The position numbers were made by a program, and so were the translations under genes. A DNA stretch of 64,000 nucleotides from Rhizobium sp. 2MFCol3.1 (GTDB lineage: Bacteria; Pseudomonadota; Alphaproteobacteria; Rhizobiales; Rhizobiaceae). The stretch's first letter is position 1. The number at the start of each line of letters is the position of its first letter. The notes below the pieces were generated by a model that ran no database searches, was not told where the DNA came from, and worked only from the letters and a program-made list of their open reading frames with translations. Location of the stretch: positions 180,508-244,507 of the forward strand of contig NZ_KB898359.1 in assembly GCF_000377565.1 (NCBI RefSeq), in the 5' to 3' direction. Shown here in pieces: positions 34,473 to 43,463 of this stretch.

Positions 34473-36080
34473 TCAATGCCCCTGGGATTCCGTTGCCTGT
34501 TTGAGGTCGATGCGCCGCAAAATGAGTGCGAGCGGCACCATGCAAACCGAAATGACCATCAGCACCTTGAATACGTCGATATAGGCAAGGTAGCTCGCTT
34601 GCGTTTGCACTTGTTTTGCCAACCACCCGCTCGCCAGGGACTGCGCGTCCAATAAGCTCGACCCGCGCTCGACAAAGAACCGGGTGGCTTGATCGAAGCT
34701 GTTGAGGTACCCTGGGTCCGACGGAACAATATTTTCGACCAGCCTGCTTTGATGCCATTGCTCTCGGTGTGCGAGCACGTTCGAGGCGATCGAGACCCCT
34801 ATGGACCCGCCAGTATTACGTGCCGCGTTGATAAGTGCTGAGGCTTGGTCCGTTTGATCGGGCCTCAGCCCATCGTAGGATGCTGCGGTGATCGGAATAA
34901 AGATCAGGGGTAGACCAAGACCAAGGTAGAGGCGGGACCAGACGAAGAAGCCGAAATTCAAATCTGCGTTAAGTCTCGTCATATCCCACATCGCCAGCGC
35001 GATGATCCCCATGCCGACCGCGATGAGATATTTTGGTTGGAATATTGATGTGAGCCGACCGGCGGCAAACATCATAAACATTGTGACAAGCCCGCCTGGT
35101 GACAATGCTAGGCCCGCCCAGGTCGCCGTGTACCCGAAGCTTGTCTGTAGGACCTGGGGCACGAATTGCGTCGTTGCGATCAAAATAGCGCCAGTCGCCA
35201 ACATAACTATTGCACAGGCACCGAACTGACGGCTTGCCAGCAGTCGAAGATCGATCACAGGGTTGGCCCTCGTTAGTAGCCATGGAATAGCGATGCAAAG
35301 CGCCAGCCCTGAAATGGCGGAAGCGGTTATGATAAAGCCTGAGCCAAACCAGTCTTCCGTCTGGCCGCGATCGAGAACCAACTCGAGAGCCCCGAGAAAA
35401 GTGGCAACGAGCAGGAAGCCAGTAATGTCAAAGCGTGTACCGGTCTCCCGCATTCGCGCGCGCTCCTCTCTAAGCGCTTCCGGCTCCTTAACCAACGTGT
35501 ACACAAGAAAGAAAGCTAAGAAACCCACCGGGCCATTGATCAGGAAACACCAGTGCCAGGAAAAATTATCCGAGAGGTAGCCTCCGAGCGTGGGACCGAT
35601 CACGGGTGCGACGACGACGGCGACGCCAAACATCGCAAATGCCTGGCCGCGCTTGGAGGGCGGAAAGGAATCAGCGAGGATTGATTGTGATATTGGCACC
35701 ATTCCCCCACCCGCGAACCCTTGGATCATCCGAAAGATGAGGAGAGATTCTAGATTCCAGGCGAGACCGCACAAGATCGAGGAAACTGTGAAGGTGGCAA
35801 GGCAAAGCAAATAGAAGCGCCGTCGGCCATAGCGTTTCGCGATGAAGCTCGATGCGACAAGAACGATTGCATTTGACACAAGGTAGGTGGTGATCACCCA
35901 GGACGCTTCATCGGCGCTAACGGCCAGACCTCCCGAAATGTACCGGAGAGCGACATTGGCAATCGTAGTGTCAAGAACCTCCATGAACGTCGCTATAGAC
36001 ACGACAATAGCGATGAGCCACGGATTGGGGGTGCCAGGCATGTCCGCTGGCGAGCTCGCAGTTATTGCATTGCTGGCCAT
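34473..36080 (-). CDS. emrB: DHA2-family MFS multidrug exporter (EmrB-like)
   Basis: A 535-residue inner-membrane drug-proton antiporter with 14 predicted helices. Typical motifs are MEVLDTTIANVALRYISGGL, SWVITTYLVSNAIVL, the motif-A loop SSFIAKRYGRRRFYL and motif C AVVVAPVIGPTLGGYLSD. It follows the HlyD-type adaptor gene by one base, so the two are co-translated and form an EmrAB-type tripartite pump with an outer-membrane channel encoded elsewhere. Drugs or plant phenolics are likely substrates by family. Confidence 0.93.
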   Translation of the reverse strand: MASNAITASSPADMPGTPNPWLIAIVVSIATFMEVLDTTIANVALRYISGGLAVSADEASWVITTYLVSNAIVLVASSFIAKRYGRRRFYLLCLATFTVSSILCGLAWNLESLLIFRMIQGFAGGGMVPISQSILADSFPPSKRGQAFAMFGVAVVVAPVIGPTLGGYLSDNFSWHWCFLINGPVGFLAFFLVYTLVKEPEALREERARMRETGTRFDITGFLLVATFLGALELVLDRGQTEDWFGSGFIITASAISGLALCIAIPWLLTRANPVIDLRLLASRQFGACAIVMLATGAILIATTQFVPQVLQTSFGYTATWAGLALSPGGLVTMFMMFAAGRLTSIFQPKYLIAVGMGIIALAMWDMTRLNADLNFGFFVWSRLYLGLGLPLIFIPITAASYDGLRPDQTDQASALINAARNTGGSIGVSIASNVLAHREQWHQSRLVENIVPSDPGYLNSFDQATRFFVERGSSLLDAQSLASGWLAKQVQTQASYLAYIDVFKVLMVISVCMVPLALILRRIDLKQATESQGH

Positions 36081-36081
36081 C

Positions 36082-37236
36082 TTAGCTCCTCGGCCGGACC
36101 GTGACGGTTGGGACGACCGACATGCCAGGGCCTATAGCAACATCTTTCGGCCAGCTATCGACCGTGATCTTCACCGGAACGCGCTGCGTAACCTTCACGT
36201 AATTGCCGGTCGCATTCTCCGCCGGGAGCAACGAGAAGGCGGTGCCCGATCCAGGCTGGATGGAATCAACCCTACCCTTCAAGACATGATCCGGGTAAGC
36301 GTCAATGACAAGGTCAACCGGCTGGCCGGGGCGCATATCGGCCAATTGCGTTTCCTTGAAATTGGCGGTCACCCACACTTCCTCGGGAACAAACATCGCG
36401 ATCGCTTGACCCGCCTGAATGTACTGGCCTTTCGAGCCACTAAGCTTGACCACTCGACCGGGTTGAGCCGCGGTGATCTGGGTATAAAGCAGGTTTTGCT
36501 TAGCGGCTTCAGCTTGTGCCTGCGCTTGCTGTAGGCTCGCGGTTGCACTCGCCTTTTGGGCTTTGGCAGAGTTCTGGTTCTTGATGGCCGAGGTCACGCT
36601 TGCCTGCGATTGCGCGTAGCTAGCCTGGCTTTGGCGAAGACTTGAAGCGGCCTGCTGAGCTGCTTGCTGGGACCCTGCCCCGCTTTTGACGAGCTCCTGC
36701 TGGCGGTCGTTTTCGTCCTTGGCGTATTGAAGGGCGGCTGCGCTGGAGGCTTGTTGAGCTTGAGCTTCTTCGATTGCAGCCCCTGCTGCCGCAATCTGCG
36801 CCTCAGAACTCGAGATGGCGGCTTGAGCAACGCCTATCTGGCCATTCGCTTGGTCAAGCGCGATCTGGTAGTCGCGCGGATCGATCTTGGCAATAACGGC
36901 GCCCGCGCTGAGGCGCTCATTATCGCTTACAGGTACGTCGGCAATGTAGCCGGAAATTTTTGCGGCAACGGAGAAACTGCGCGCATCGACAAAAGCATCA
37001 TCCGTGGTTTCATACGGTTGAAAATAGACTAGCCAGACGAAATAGCCGATCAGAGCAACGACAATCAGGGCCACCACGATCATGATGCTTGCGAGCGGAT
37101 GACGACGGATTATCGACGCCTTCTTCGCTTCTTGCTGCGGGGTGCCACTGTCGGGCCTTTTCGATTGCAGGTCTTCGCGCTTTTCTACTTGATTGTTTTC
37201 ATCCAGTTGCGTCTTGTTGCGCTCGGTCTGGGTCAC
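36082..37236 (-). CDS. emrA: HlyD-family membrane-fusion protein (EmrA-like)
   Basis: A 384-residue periplasmic adaptor anchored by one helix (about 50-70, IMIVVALIVVALIGYFVWL). The lipoyl/barrel half-motif TTDDAFVDARSFSVAAKISG is followed by a long Ala/Gln-rich coiled coil (about 115-245) and the return half TQITAAQPGRVVKLSGSKGQ. The beta-barrel segment includes VWVTANFKETQLADMRPGQP. It pairs with the EmrB-like gene immediately downstream. A polar N-terminus of about 40 residues is cytoplasmic. Confidence 0.92.
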   Translation of the reverse strand: MTQTERNKTQLDENNQVEKREDLQSKRPDSGTPQQEAKKASIIRRHPLASIMIVVALIVVALIGYFVWLVYFQPYETTDDAFVDARSFSVAAKISGYIADVPVSDNERLSAGAVIAKIDPRDYQIALDQANGQIGVAQAAISSSEAQIAAAGAAIEEAQAQQASSAAALQYAKDENDRQQELVKSGAGSQQAAQQAASSLRQSQASYAQSQASVTSAIKNQNSAKAQKASATASLQQAQAQAEAAKQNLLYTQITAAQPGRVVKLSGSKGQYIQAGQAIAMFVPEEVWVTANFKETQLADMRPGQPVDLVIDAYPDHVLKGRVDSIQPGSGTAFSLLPAENATGNYVKVTQRVPVKITVDSWPKDVAIGPGMSVVPTVTVRPRS

Positions 37237-37438
37237 GGCGGCTCTCGATTTTTAAGAAAAGGACAGCCCAAGAAACGCAACACGCCTCCATCAGTTCCTC
37301 AGGATCATTAAGCGCGATTCTCTTGGGGTCCTGACGCATCCGAACGCCCCCGATCCAAGTCGGTAGATGCTCGAGTTGATGGGTGTGATCACCATCGAAC
37401 CGGACACGCCCAGTGAAGTCCTGTTTCTGGGTGAGCAT
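37199..37438 (-). CDS. Doubtful small ORF upstream of emrA
   Basis: A 79-residue frame beginning MLTQKQDFTGRVRFDGDH and containing RMRQDPKRIALNDPEELMEA. The composition looks like coding sequence, but it overlaps the emrA start by 38 bases, has no clear ribosome site and matches nothing I know. It could be a decayed gene fragment at the boundary. Confidence 0.25.
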   Translation of the reverse strand: MLTQKQDFTGRVRFDGDHTHQLEHLPTWIGGVRMRQDPKRIALNDPEELMEACCVSWAVLFLKIESRRDPDRAQQDATG

Positions 37439-37741
37439 CGCATTGACCGGCAGTCAACGTGGGCCGGACAGCTCGTCAACCAAAGCGATCACGCCCTGCG
37501 GTGCCGAGAAGACCTACTGCCTCGCCCCTAAACGACTGCGGCTTTCCCGGCGCCACAGGCTGAACGACTAGGCTTGGCCGGCCTCGGGCATCCATAGGAC
37601 GACTTGAGCGCCTTGTGCGTCCAATATCCAATCTTACCCTTTACAAATTCAACGCCCCTCCCATCTCGCCTTGAGAGTTGAAACCATTGAAGCCATCGGC
37701 GATTTCGATCATTGCTCGTTTACAATTAAGACCAAAAGATT
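37237..37741. other. Intergenic stretch between emrA and LOV remnant
   Basis: About 500 bp. Apart from the doubtful frame near emrA nothing is supported. An operator for the pump would be expected here but no palindrome stood out. Confidence 0.35.
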
Positions 37742-38215
37742 ATGCAGCATAACGAACAGAAACGATCTGACGCGCAGGAAGCCGGCAAACGATTGGTCGC
37801 GCGACACCTTCGCGAGGATCCCTTCGCTTCGGCGTTCAAAGCAACGCGCCTGCCGATGATTAGCACGGACCCAAGTCACGAAGACAGCCCGATTATCTTC
37901 TGCAACAGGACGCTTGAAGACTGGCGGGCAATTTCACGGGAGCGATTGGGGCACGTAATTGTCGTTTTTTCACGACGGGGAAGCAGCGGCGAGAGCGCAG
38001 CTTGTATACGCGAAACAATCGCAGCGGGCTCGGACGTCTTCCATTCGGCGTTAACGACGAGACCGAAATTAGTAGCATCCTTCGTTGAGAACCAAGCAGA
38101 ACACATCGGTGCAGAGATCGAAAAATTGATCGAGCGGCATCGATGTAAAATTGACGTTACACCAGCGGTGGAGACACCGCGCAGGAGAATGGTTTTTGAA
38201 AGTACTTATCGTTGA
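37742..38215 (+). pseudogene. Decayed LOV-domain photoreceptor (HWE-kinase type)
   Basis: The start DPFASAFKATRLPMISTDP and DSPIIFCNR matches LOV/PAS sensors of rhizobial HWE kinases, which read DPFxxAxxATRxPMxxTDP. Then SRERLG stays in frame, but the photoactive motif appears only in the adjacent frame: ARNCRFF, with the flavin-binding Cys codon at 37960-37962. The first frame resumes with CIRETIAAGSDVF. At least two small indels therefore flank the NCRF motif, and the kinase domain is gone. The frame overlaps the start of the receiver gene. It is the wreck of a light-sensing kinase whose cognate receiver may be the intact next gene. Confidence 0.7.
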
Positions 38216-38630
38216 AGATGAAATGCTCCTCGCGATTGAGCTTGAGAGTGAAGTTGAGCGGGCGGGCCATCATGTGACGGCAATCGCGATGTCAAGAAGC
38301 CAAGCGCAGGCGGCTATCTCGCTGGAGCGCCCCGAGCTCGCATTTGTTGATATTCAACTGCAGGATGGGCCCACAGGGATCGATGTGGGCCGCGATCTGG
38401 CCAGTGAGCGCATCCCGTTCGTTTTTGTAAGCGGTAATATAAAAAAAATTCCGAACGACTTCGTGGGAGCTCTGGGCGCTATCGAAAAGCCTTACACAGT
38501 CGCTGGAATGAAAAGCGCAATCGCTTATCTCTCCGGTGTGATCGACGGGCTGTCGGACCTTCCGCCTCCCACAAGTCTCGTCCTCGCTGAGGACGTCAAA
38601 ATCATCCGCGGAAAACATCGCGTGCTCTAA
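38196..38630 (+). CDS. Single-domain response regulator (CheY-like receiver)
   Basis: A 144-residue receiver. VLIVEDEMLLAIELESEVE provides the acidic pocket, FVDIQLQDG the phosphoacceptor Asp, FVFVSGN the switch Thr/Ser position and IEKPY the Lys. No output domain follows. The start is probably TTG at 38196, with AGGAGAA upstream. Receivers of this type are common partners of HWE kinases in rhizobia. The adjacent LOV kinase is broken, so the receiver may be orphaned or served by another kinase. Confidence 0.85.
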   Translation: MKVLIVEDEMLLAIELESEVERAGHHVTAIAMSRSQAQAAISLERPELAFVDIQLQDGPTGIDVGRDLASERIPFVFVSGNIKKIPNDFVGALGAIEKPYTVAGMKSAIAYLSGVIDGLSDLPPPTSLVLAEDVKIIRGKHRVL

Positions 38631-38864
38631 CACAAGCGCGCCACCAGGGCTGTGTCTGAGTAGCAACGTTAAGCTCGACATCGCTAACCGTCGCTCCCTC
38701 TTGGATCAAGCACGGAAGAGGAAGCGCAGGCGAGGATCTCAACAAGGTTCACATCTGTCTTTTCGACTGCTGTGGTCTTTCATTACTGATAGATCTGCGT
38801 TTACCGGTTGATTTGTGGATTTGCGGGTCATCGGCGCCATCCACAAGATGATGAAAAAGGACCT

Positions 38865-38890
38865 AGCGGCCTGAAATCATCCGCTTTTTT
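38865..38890 (+). terminator. Weak intrinsic terminator
   Basis: AGCGG and CCGCT form a 5-bp stem with an 11-base loop followed by six T. It lies between the receiver and DUF982 genes. Confidence 0.35.
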
Positions 38891-38928
38891 CTTAGTTACA
38901 CCTCATCAAACTTTTAAGGTTAGAACAC

Positions 38929-39186
38929 ATGTCACGCAGAATGTTCGAGCGCGCGATCTTTGCGCAGCTCGAGAACTATGTTCGAAAGATCGCCAGTGTG
39001 GATGATGTGCTCGACTTTCTCAACGACTGGCCCCAAGATCAGCGTGACATCACTTACGATGTCATGATCGGTGCATGCCGAAAGGCGATCACCGGCAATC
39101 TGCCAGATTCGGCGGTGGCAGAGAACTTTCGCCGATTTCTTAAGCGTCACGGAAGCCTCGCGGAAACCACCGGGTTGCGGGCCTGA
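38929..39186 (+). CDS. DUF982 family protein
   Basis: An 85-residue soluble protein. The layout VRKIASVDDVLDFLNDWPQD, ITYDVMIGACRKAITGNLP, AENFRRFLKRHGSL fits the rhizobial DUF982 pattern (W-P, then A..aC..a..G, then F..F). These proteins occur in many plasmid-borne copies in rhizobia and have no known function. AAGG lies 10 bases before the ATG. Confidence 0.8.
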   Translation: MSRRMFERAIFAQLENYVRKIASVDDVLDFLNDWPQDQRDITYDVMIGACRKAITGNLPDSAVAENFRRFLKRHGSLAETTGLRA

Positions 39187-39714
39187 TGCCCCTCTTTCCG
39201 GCTATTTCGAGACACGAATTCGAATTTTTGCTCTTCCCTCACGCTCAACAGCGTCAAGTTCAGGTCGGGACCGTGTTGCACCGGGCGCTGTGGGTGCAGG
39301 ACCACCGCAGGCTTTGATACGTCAGATTCTTTCAGCCTAAAAACTTCCAGCGGTTGGCTCTTGCCGCAACCTTGAGCATCTCGAAGTTGCGCAAGATGAG
39401 CTGCGATTTGACGATGGGGTCTTGGCCGTCAGAGCTTTAAACGCCGAACGCTTACGCTTCATTCATTGAATGTCAGGTCACGTCTGCATTTGGACAGGGG
39501 CTCGTCCCCGCCCCACTATCAGCCACCACCTGACAACGACGTTCCTTGCGATACGCGCTCCCGATTGGCACCGGGACCACCCCTATCTTAAGGCGGGCGA
39601 CGGGGCGCTTGCGAAAGCTTGGATACTAATATACTACTTTCTTGCCAGTGGGAGGTGGCATCAGGTGGAGAATACTGTCGGATACTTTTTCGCAGGCATG
39701 CGGGACGCCGCTCA
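39187..39714. other. Intergenic stretch upstream of gntR-kdu operon
   Basis: About 530 bp without a supported gene. Near 39619-39637 the AT-rich GGATACTAATATACTAC could be part of a GntR-type operator or promoter for the operon that follows, but the symmetry is imperfect. Confidence 0.35.
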
Positions 39715-40485
39715 ATGAGCGAGGCGCGTAGAAGGCGATCGCTTGCGGGCGTAACACAGATCTCGCATCAGCGCGCAACGGCCCCGCGCGCAGCGACGAT
39801 TGTCTACAATTCGCTGCGCGACGATATCATTTCACTACGCCGAAAGCCGATGGACCTCCTGAATGAAAAAGAGCTGGAGGCTCAGTTCGGAGTGAGCCGC
39901 ACGCCCATCCGCGAGGCAATCCTTCGTCTGTCCGACGACGGTCTAGTCGATGTCTTTCCGCAATCCGGCACTTTTGTTTCGCGCATCCCGCGCCGCGCGC
40001 TTTACGAGGCAATCCTGGTGCGCAAGGCGCTGGAGGACACCACGGTCTCTGTTGCCGTCGAGAAAATCACACCTTCAGGTATCCGCGCACTGGAACGCAA
40101 TCTGGCCGATCTCAGTGCTTGCGTGCACGACGACGATGTCACGGCTTTCCACGTCGTCGACAACGAGTTTCACAAGCTGATCAGCGCTATCTCCGGTTTC
40201 CCTGGGATCTGGTCAATCATCGAGCAGGTCAAAATCCATTCAGATCGCTACCGCCTGCTGACGCTCCCACAGGAAGGACGTCTCGCCCGCGTGATCGAGG
40301 AGCATTCGGCAGTCATCGATTGCATGAAAGCCGGAGACAAGACTGGCGCTGCCGCCGCTATGAGCTTCCATCTCGGCAAACTGCTCGGCGAAGTCGAGAA
40401 GGCCGAGATCTGGGACCCGAATTACTTTGTCGAGGATGCTGCATCTCCCTTGGCATCTATTGAAGAGAAGGGAAAAAACCTATGA
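39715..40485 (+). CDS. GntR-family (FadR/FCD) transcriptional regulator
   Basis: A 256-residue repressor. The winged helix reads LLNEKELEAQFGVSRTPIRE then AILRLSDDGLVDVFPQSGTF; the FCD ligand domain follows (LVRKALEDTTVSVAVEKI, NEFHKLISAISG, EEHSAVIDCMKAGDKTGAA, FHLGKLL) with metal-binding His/Asp positions typical of regulators of hexuronate pathways. ATG at 39715 has a weak ribosome site. Its end overlaps kduI (ATGA), so it belongs to the operon it probably controls. Likely effector: KDG or a related uronate intermediate (inference). Confidence 0.92.
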   Translation: MSEARRRRSLAGVTQISHQRATAPRAATIVYNSLRDDIISLRRKPMDLLNEKELEAQFGVSRTPIREAILRLSDDGLVDVFPQSGTFVSRIPRRALYEAILVRKALEDTTVSVAVEKITPSGIRALERNLADLSACVHDDDVTAFHVVDNEFHKLISAISGFPGIWSIIEQVKIHSDRYRLLTLPQEGRLARVIEEHSAVIDCMKAGDKTGAAAAMSFHLGKLLGEVEKAEIWDPNYFVEDAASPLASIEEKGKNL

Positions 40486-41318
40486 AGATCGATGTCCGGC
40501 ACGCGTCCCATCCAGACGCCGTCCGCGCCTTTGACACGGAAACACTGCGCCGCCATTTCCTGATCGAAAGGGTGTTTGAAGACGGCGAGATCCGTCTCAC
40601 CTATTCCCACTATGACCGCATGGTCATCGGCGGCGCGATGCCTCTGGATGAAGGGCTTTTACTCAGTGCGCCGAGGGAGATCGGCCAGGATACTTTTCTC
40701 GCTGAACGCGAGCTTGGCGCTCTGAACGTCGGTGATGTCGGCTGGGTGGTCGTGGATGGCAAGCGCCACGAGCTCCAGAAATACGACTGCATCTACGTCG
40801 GCAAGAGCGCCAAGGATGTCCGCTTCGAAAGTGTTGATGCTGCCAAGCCCGCGAAATTCTATCTGGTCTCGACGCCGGCACATGAGGTCCATCCGACCGT
40901 GCTCCTGACGCGCGACAAGGCGCGCCATCTGACACCCGGCGAGGCGGCGACCGCTAACAAGCGTTCGATCTATCAGTTCATCCACCCCGAGGTCTGCCAG
41001 TCCTGCCAGCTGACCATGGGCTTTACCATGATCGACGACGGCAGCGTCTGGAACACCATGCCGGCCCATACGCATGACCGGCGCATGGAAGCCTATCTTT
41101 ATTTCGATCTGGAAGCCGAACAACGCGTCTTTCATTTCATGGGCGAGCCGCAGCAAACCCGTCATATACTGGTTGCCAGCGAGCAGGCGATCATCTCGCC
41201 GCCCTGGTCGATCCACTCGGGCGCCGGCACCAAGAATTACAGCTTCATCTGGGCCATGGCCGGTGACAACAAGAGCTTCACCGACATGGATCATATCGCC
41301 ATCGCGGATCTGAGGTAG
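40482..41318 (+). CDS. kduI: 5-dehydro-4-deoxy-D-glucuronate isomerase KduI
   Basis: A 278-residue cytoplasmic isomerase of pectin catabolism: it converts 5-keto-4-deoxyuronate to 2,5-diketo-3-deoxygluconate. Zinc ligands fall at His196, His198, Glu203 (MPAHTHDRRMEAYLYF) and His245 (PPWSIHSG), the same numbers as in E. coli KduI. Length equals the family norm. ATGA overlap with gntR upstream and one base to kduD downstream. Its product feeds the next enzyme. Confidence 0.97.
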   Translation: MKIDVRHASHPDAVRAFDTETLRRHFLIERVFEDGEIRLTYSHYDRMVIGGAMPLDEGLLLSAPREIGQDTFLAERELGALNVGDVGWVVVDGKRHELQKYDCIYVGKSAKDVRFESVDAAKPAKFYLVSTPAHEVHPTVLLTRDKARHLTPGEAATANKRSIYQFIHPEVCQSCQLTMGFTMIDDGSVWNTMPAHTHDRRMEAYLYFDLEAEQRVFHFMGEPQQTRHILVASEQAIISPPWSIHSGAGTKNYSFIWAMAGDNKSFTDMDHIAIADLR

Positions 41319-41319
41319 G

Positions 41320-42078
41320 ATGATGGCCAATCCCTTCGATCTTTCGGGCCGCACCGCCATCGTTACCGGCGCCAATACCGGCATCGGTCAGGCCATCGCC
41401 ATCGCGCTCGCTGAGGCAGGTGCTTCGATCTCTGCCGTTGGCCGTTCATCGATGGAGGAAACCGAAGCGCTGGTCAACAAGACAGGTTCCCGCTTCCACG
41501 CGATCAAGGCGGATCTTGGCACAATCGCTCCGGTCAAAGATATCGTTGCAGAAACCATCTCCGTATTCGGCGGCCTCGACATTCTGATCAACAATGCCGG
41601 CATCATCCGCCGCGCCGATGCGATCGACTTTACCGAGGAAGATTGGGATGCAGTCATCGATACCAATCTGAAAACGGCATTCTTCCTATCGCAGGCTGCG
41701 GGTCGGCACATGCTGAAAAAGAGCAGCGGCAAGATTATCAACATCGCCTCGCTGCTATCCTTTCAGGGCGGCATCCGCATACCATCCTACACAGCTTCAA
41801 AGAGCGGCCTTGCAGGGATCACCCGACTGCTCGCCTGTGAATGGGCCGGCAAGGGCGTCAACGTCAACGCGATTGCACCCGGCTATTTCTCGACAAACAA
41901 TACGACAGCGCTGCGCGAAGACCCAGACCGCAATGCCGCCATTCTAGCGCGCATTCCGGCTGGACGCTGGGGCTCGCCATCGGAGCTTGGCGGTACCGCC
42001 GTGTTCCTTGCATCGGCAGCATCCGACTACGTCCACGGCGCCGTTATCCCGGTCGATGGTGGCTGGCTTGCACGATAA
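41320..42078 (+). CDS. kduD: 2-deoxy-D-gluconate 3-dehydrogenase / KduD
   Basis: A 252-residue short-chain dehydrogenase reducing 2,5-diketo-3-deoxygluconate to KDG. Cofactor motif TGANTGIGQAIAIALAEAG, structural INNAGIIRR and the active-site IASLLSFQGG ... YTASKSGLAGITRLLACEWA are present; the C-terminus ends VIPVDGGWLAR. ATG at 41320 or 41323 (ATGATG) after GAGGTAGG. With kduI it forms the two-step conversion of unsaturated galacturonate products; the KDG kinase and aldolase are outside the window. Confidence 0.95.
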   Translation: MMANPFDLSGRTAIVTGANTGIGQAIAIALAEAGASISAVGRSSMEETEALVNKTGSRFHAIKADLGTIAPVKDIVAETISVFGGLDILINNAGIIRRADAIDFTEEDWDAVIDTNLKTAFFLSQAAGRHMLKKSSGKIINIASLLSFQGGIRIPSYTASKSGLAGITRLLACEWAGKGVNVNAIAPGYFSTNNTTALREDPDRNAAILARIPAGRWGSPSELGGTAVFLASAASDYVHGAVIPVDGGWLAR

Positions 42079-42118
42079 GGCATTAGCGCCAGCGTGACCC
42101 GCTGCGGACGGAGGAGTT

Positions 42119-42802
42119 ATGCAGTATCAGTTCGATTTTCGTGCACTCTTGCCGTACTGGCAGGACTTCCTGTCCGGTGCACTGACAACCATCGAAATAA
42201 CTATGTTTTCGGTGATCATCGGCATGAGTATAGGCCTGGCCTGCGCGATGGGTCGCCGCTCGAACTCAAGCATTCTACGCGGCATCGTCGGGGTCTACAT
42301 CGAAACGGTGCGCAACACGCCGTTCATCGTGCAGATCTTCTTTATTTTCTTCGGCCTCTCGTCGATCGGGCTGCGGCTGCCGATCATCGCGGCTTCGGTC
42401 TTCGCGATGGTTATAAACGTCGGCGCCTACACCGCCGAGATCGTCCGCGCCGGGATGGATTCGATCCATCCTAGCCAGATCGAGGCGGCCGAAGCACTCG
42501 GCCTTTCGAAATTTCAGATCTACCGCGACATCATCCTCCTGCCGGCGATCGAACGCGTCTATCCCTCGCTCTCCAGCCAGTTCATCCTGATGATGCTTTC
42601 TACGTCGATCTGCTCGCAGATTTCGGCCGAAGAGCTGACCGGGGTCGCCAACAACATTCAGTCGAACACTTTCCGTTCGCTCGAGACCTATTTCGTCGTT
42701 GCGCTTCTTTATATCGCGATCACCTATCTGATGCGCGCTGCCTTCTTCGCGCTCGGCCTCATCGCATTCCCGCGCCGCCGCCGGCTCGGGCTTGGTGTGT
42801 GA
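42119..42802 (+). CDS. Polar-amino-acid-type ABC permease 1
   Basis: A 227-residue HisM/GlnP-type permease with five helices. Markers are FLSGALTTIEITMFSVIIGM, YIETVRNTPFIVQIFFIFFG and the EAA-like EIVRAGMDSIHPSQIEAAEALG. GGAGG precedes the ATG. It is 40 bp downstream of kduD and 7 bp before the second permease. The family normally imports amino acids or opines; its place in a uronate operon suggests an acidic sugar or pectin-derived substrate. Confidence 0.92.
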   Translation: MQYQFDFRALLPYWQDFLSGALTTIEITMFSVIIGMSIGLACAMGRRSNSSILRGIVGVYIETVRNTPFIVQIFFIFFGLSSIGLRLPIIAASVFAMVINVGAYTAEIVRAGMDSIHPSQIEAAEALGLSKFQIYRDIILLPAIERVYPSLSSQFILMMLSTSICSQISAEELTGVANNIQSNTFRSLETYFVVALLYIAITYLMRAAFFALGLIAFPRRRRLGLGV

Positions 42803-42809
42803 GGTAACG

Positions 42810-43463
42810 ATGCTCGGCGCGTTTTCGACCAACCATCTCTTGTATCTGGTAGACGGCCTGCTCTGGACCGTCGTGCTCTCGGCACTTGCCTTCGTTCTCG
42901 GTGGCATTGCCGGCTTCTTCGTCATGCTGGCTCGCGTCTCCCGCTTCCGCTGGCTGCGGCGCGCGGCGCTAATCTATATCCAGATTGTGCAAGGCACACC
43001 GCTGCTGATCCAGATGTTTCTGCTTTATTTCGGCCTCGGCGTATTTGGTGTGGCGGTGGCGCCGCTCGTTGCTGCCGGCCTCGGCATGATGGTGTATTCG
43101 AGCTCCTATCTCGGCGAGATCTGGCGCGGCGCGGTGGAATCGATCGCGAAGACGCAATTCGAGGCGGCGGAATGCCTGGGCCTAACCCGTTGGCAGGCGT
43201 TGCGCGACGTTATCCTTCCGCAAGCGCTGAAGATCGCGACACCGCCAACGGTCGGCTTTCTCGTTCAGCTCGTCAAAAATACCTCGCTCGCTTCCGTGGT
43301 TGGCTTCCTGGAGCTGACACGCGCCGCGCAGGTCATCAACAACTCCCTGTTCCAGCCGTTCTTGGTCTTCGGCATCGCAGCGCTCTTCTATTTTTGCGTC
43401 TGTTATCCTTTGTCGGTCTGGAGCCGTTCGCTTGAGAGGAAACTCAATGCCGGCCGCCGTTAA
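42810..43463 (+). CDS. Polar-amino-acid-type ABC permease 2
   Basis: A 217-residue permease partner. Markers are LLYLVDGLLWTVVLSALAFV, YIQIVQGTPLLIQMFLLYFG and EIWRGAVESIAKTQFEAAEC. ATG at 42810 follows GAGGTAAC. Its 3' end overlaps the ATPase start by 17 bases, so the transporter genes are tightly coupled. Confidence 0.92.
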   Translation: MLGAFSTNHLLYLVDGLLWTVVLSALAFVLGGIAGFFVMLARVSRFRWLRRAALIYIQIVQGTPLLIQMFLLYFGLGVFGVAVAPLVAAGLGMMVYSSSYLGEIWRGAVESIAKTQFEAAECLGLTRWQALRDVILPQALKIATPPTVGFLVQLVKNTSLASVVGFLELTRAAQVINNSLFQPFLVFGIAALFYFCVCYPLSVWSRSLERKLNAGRR

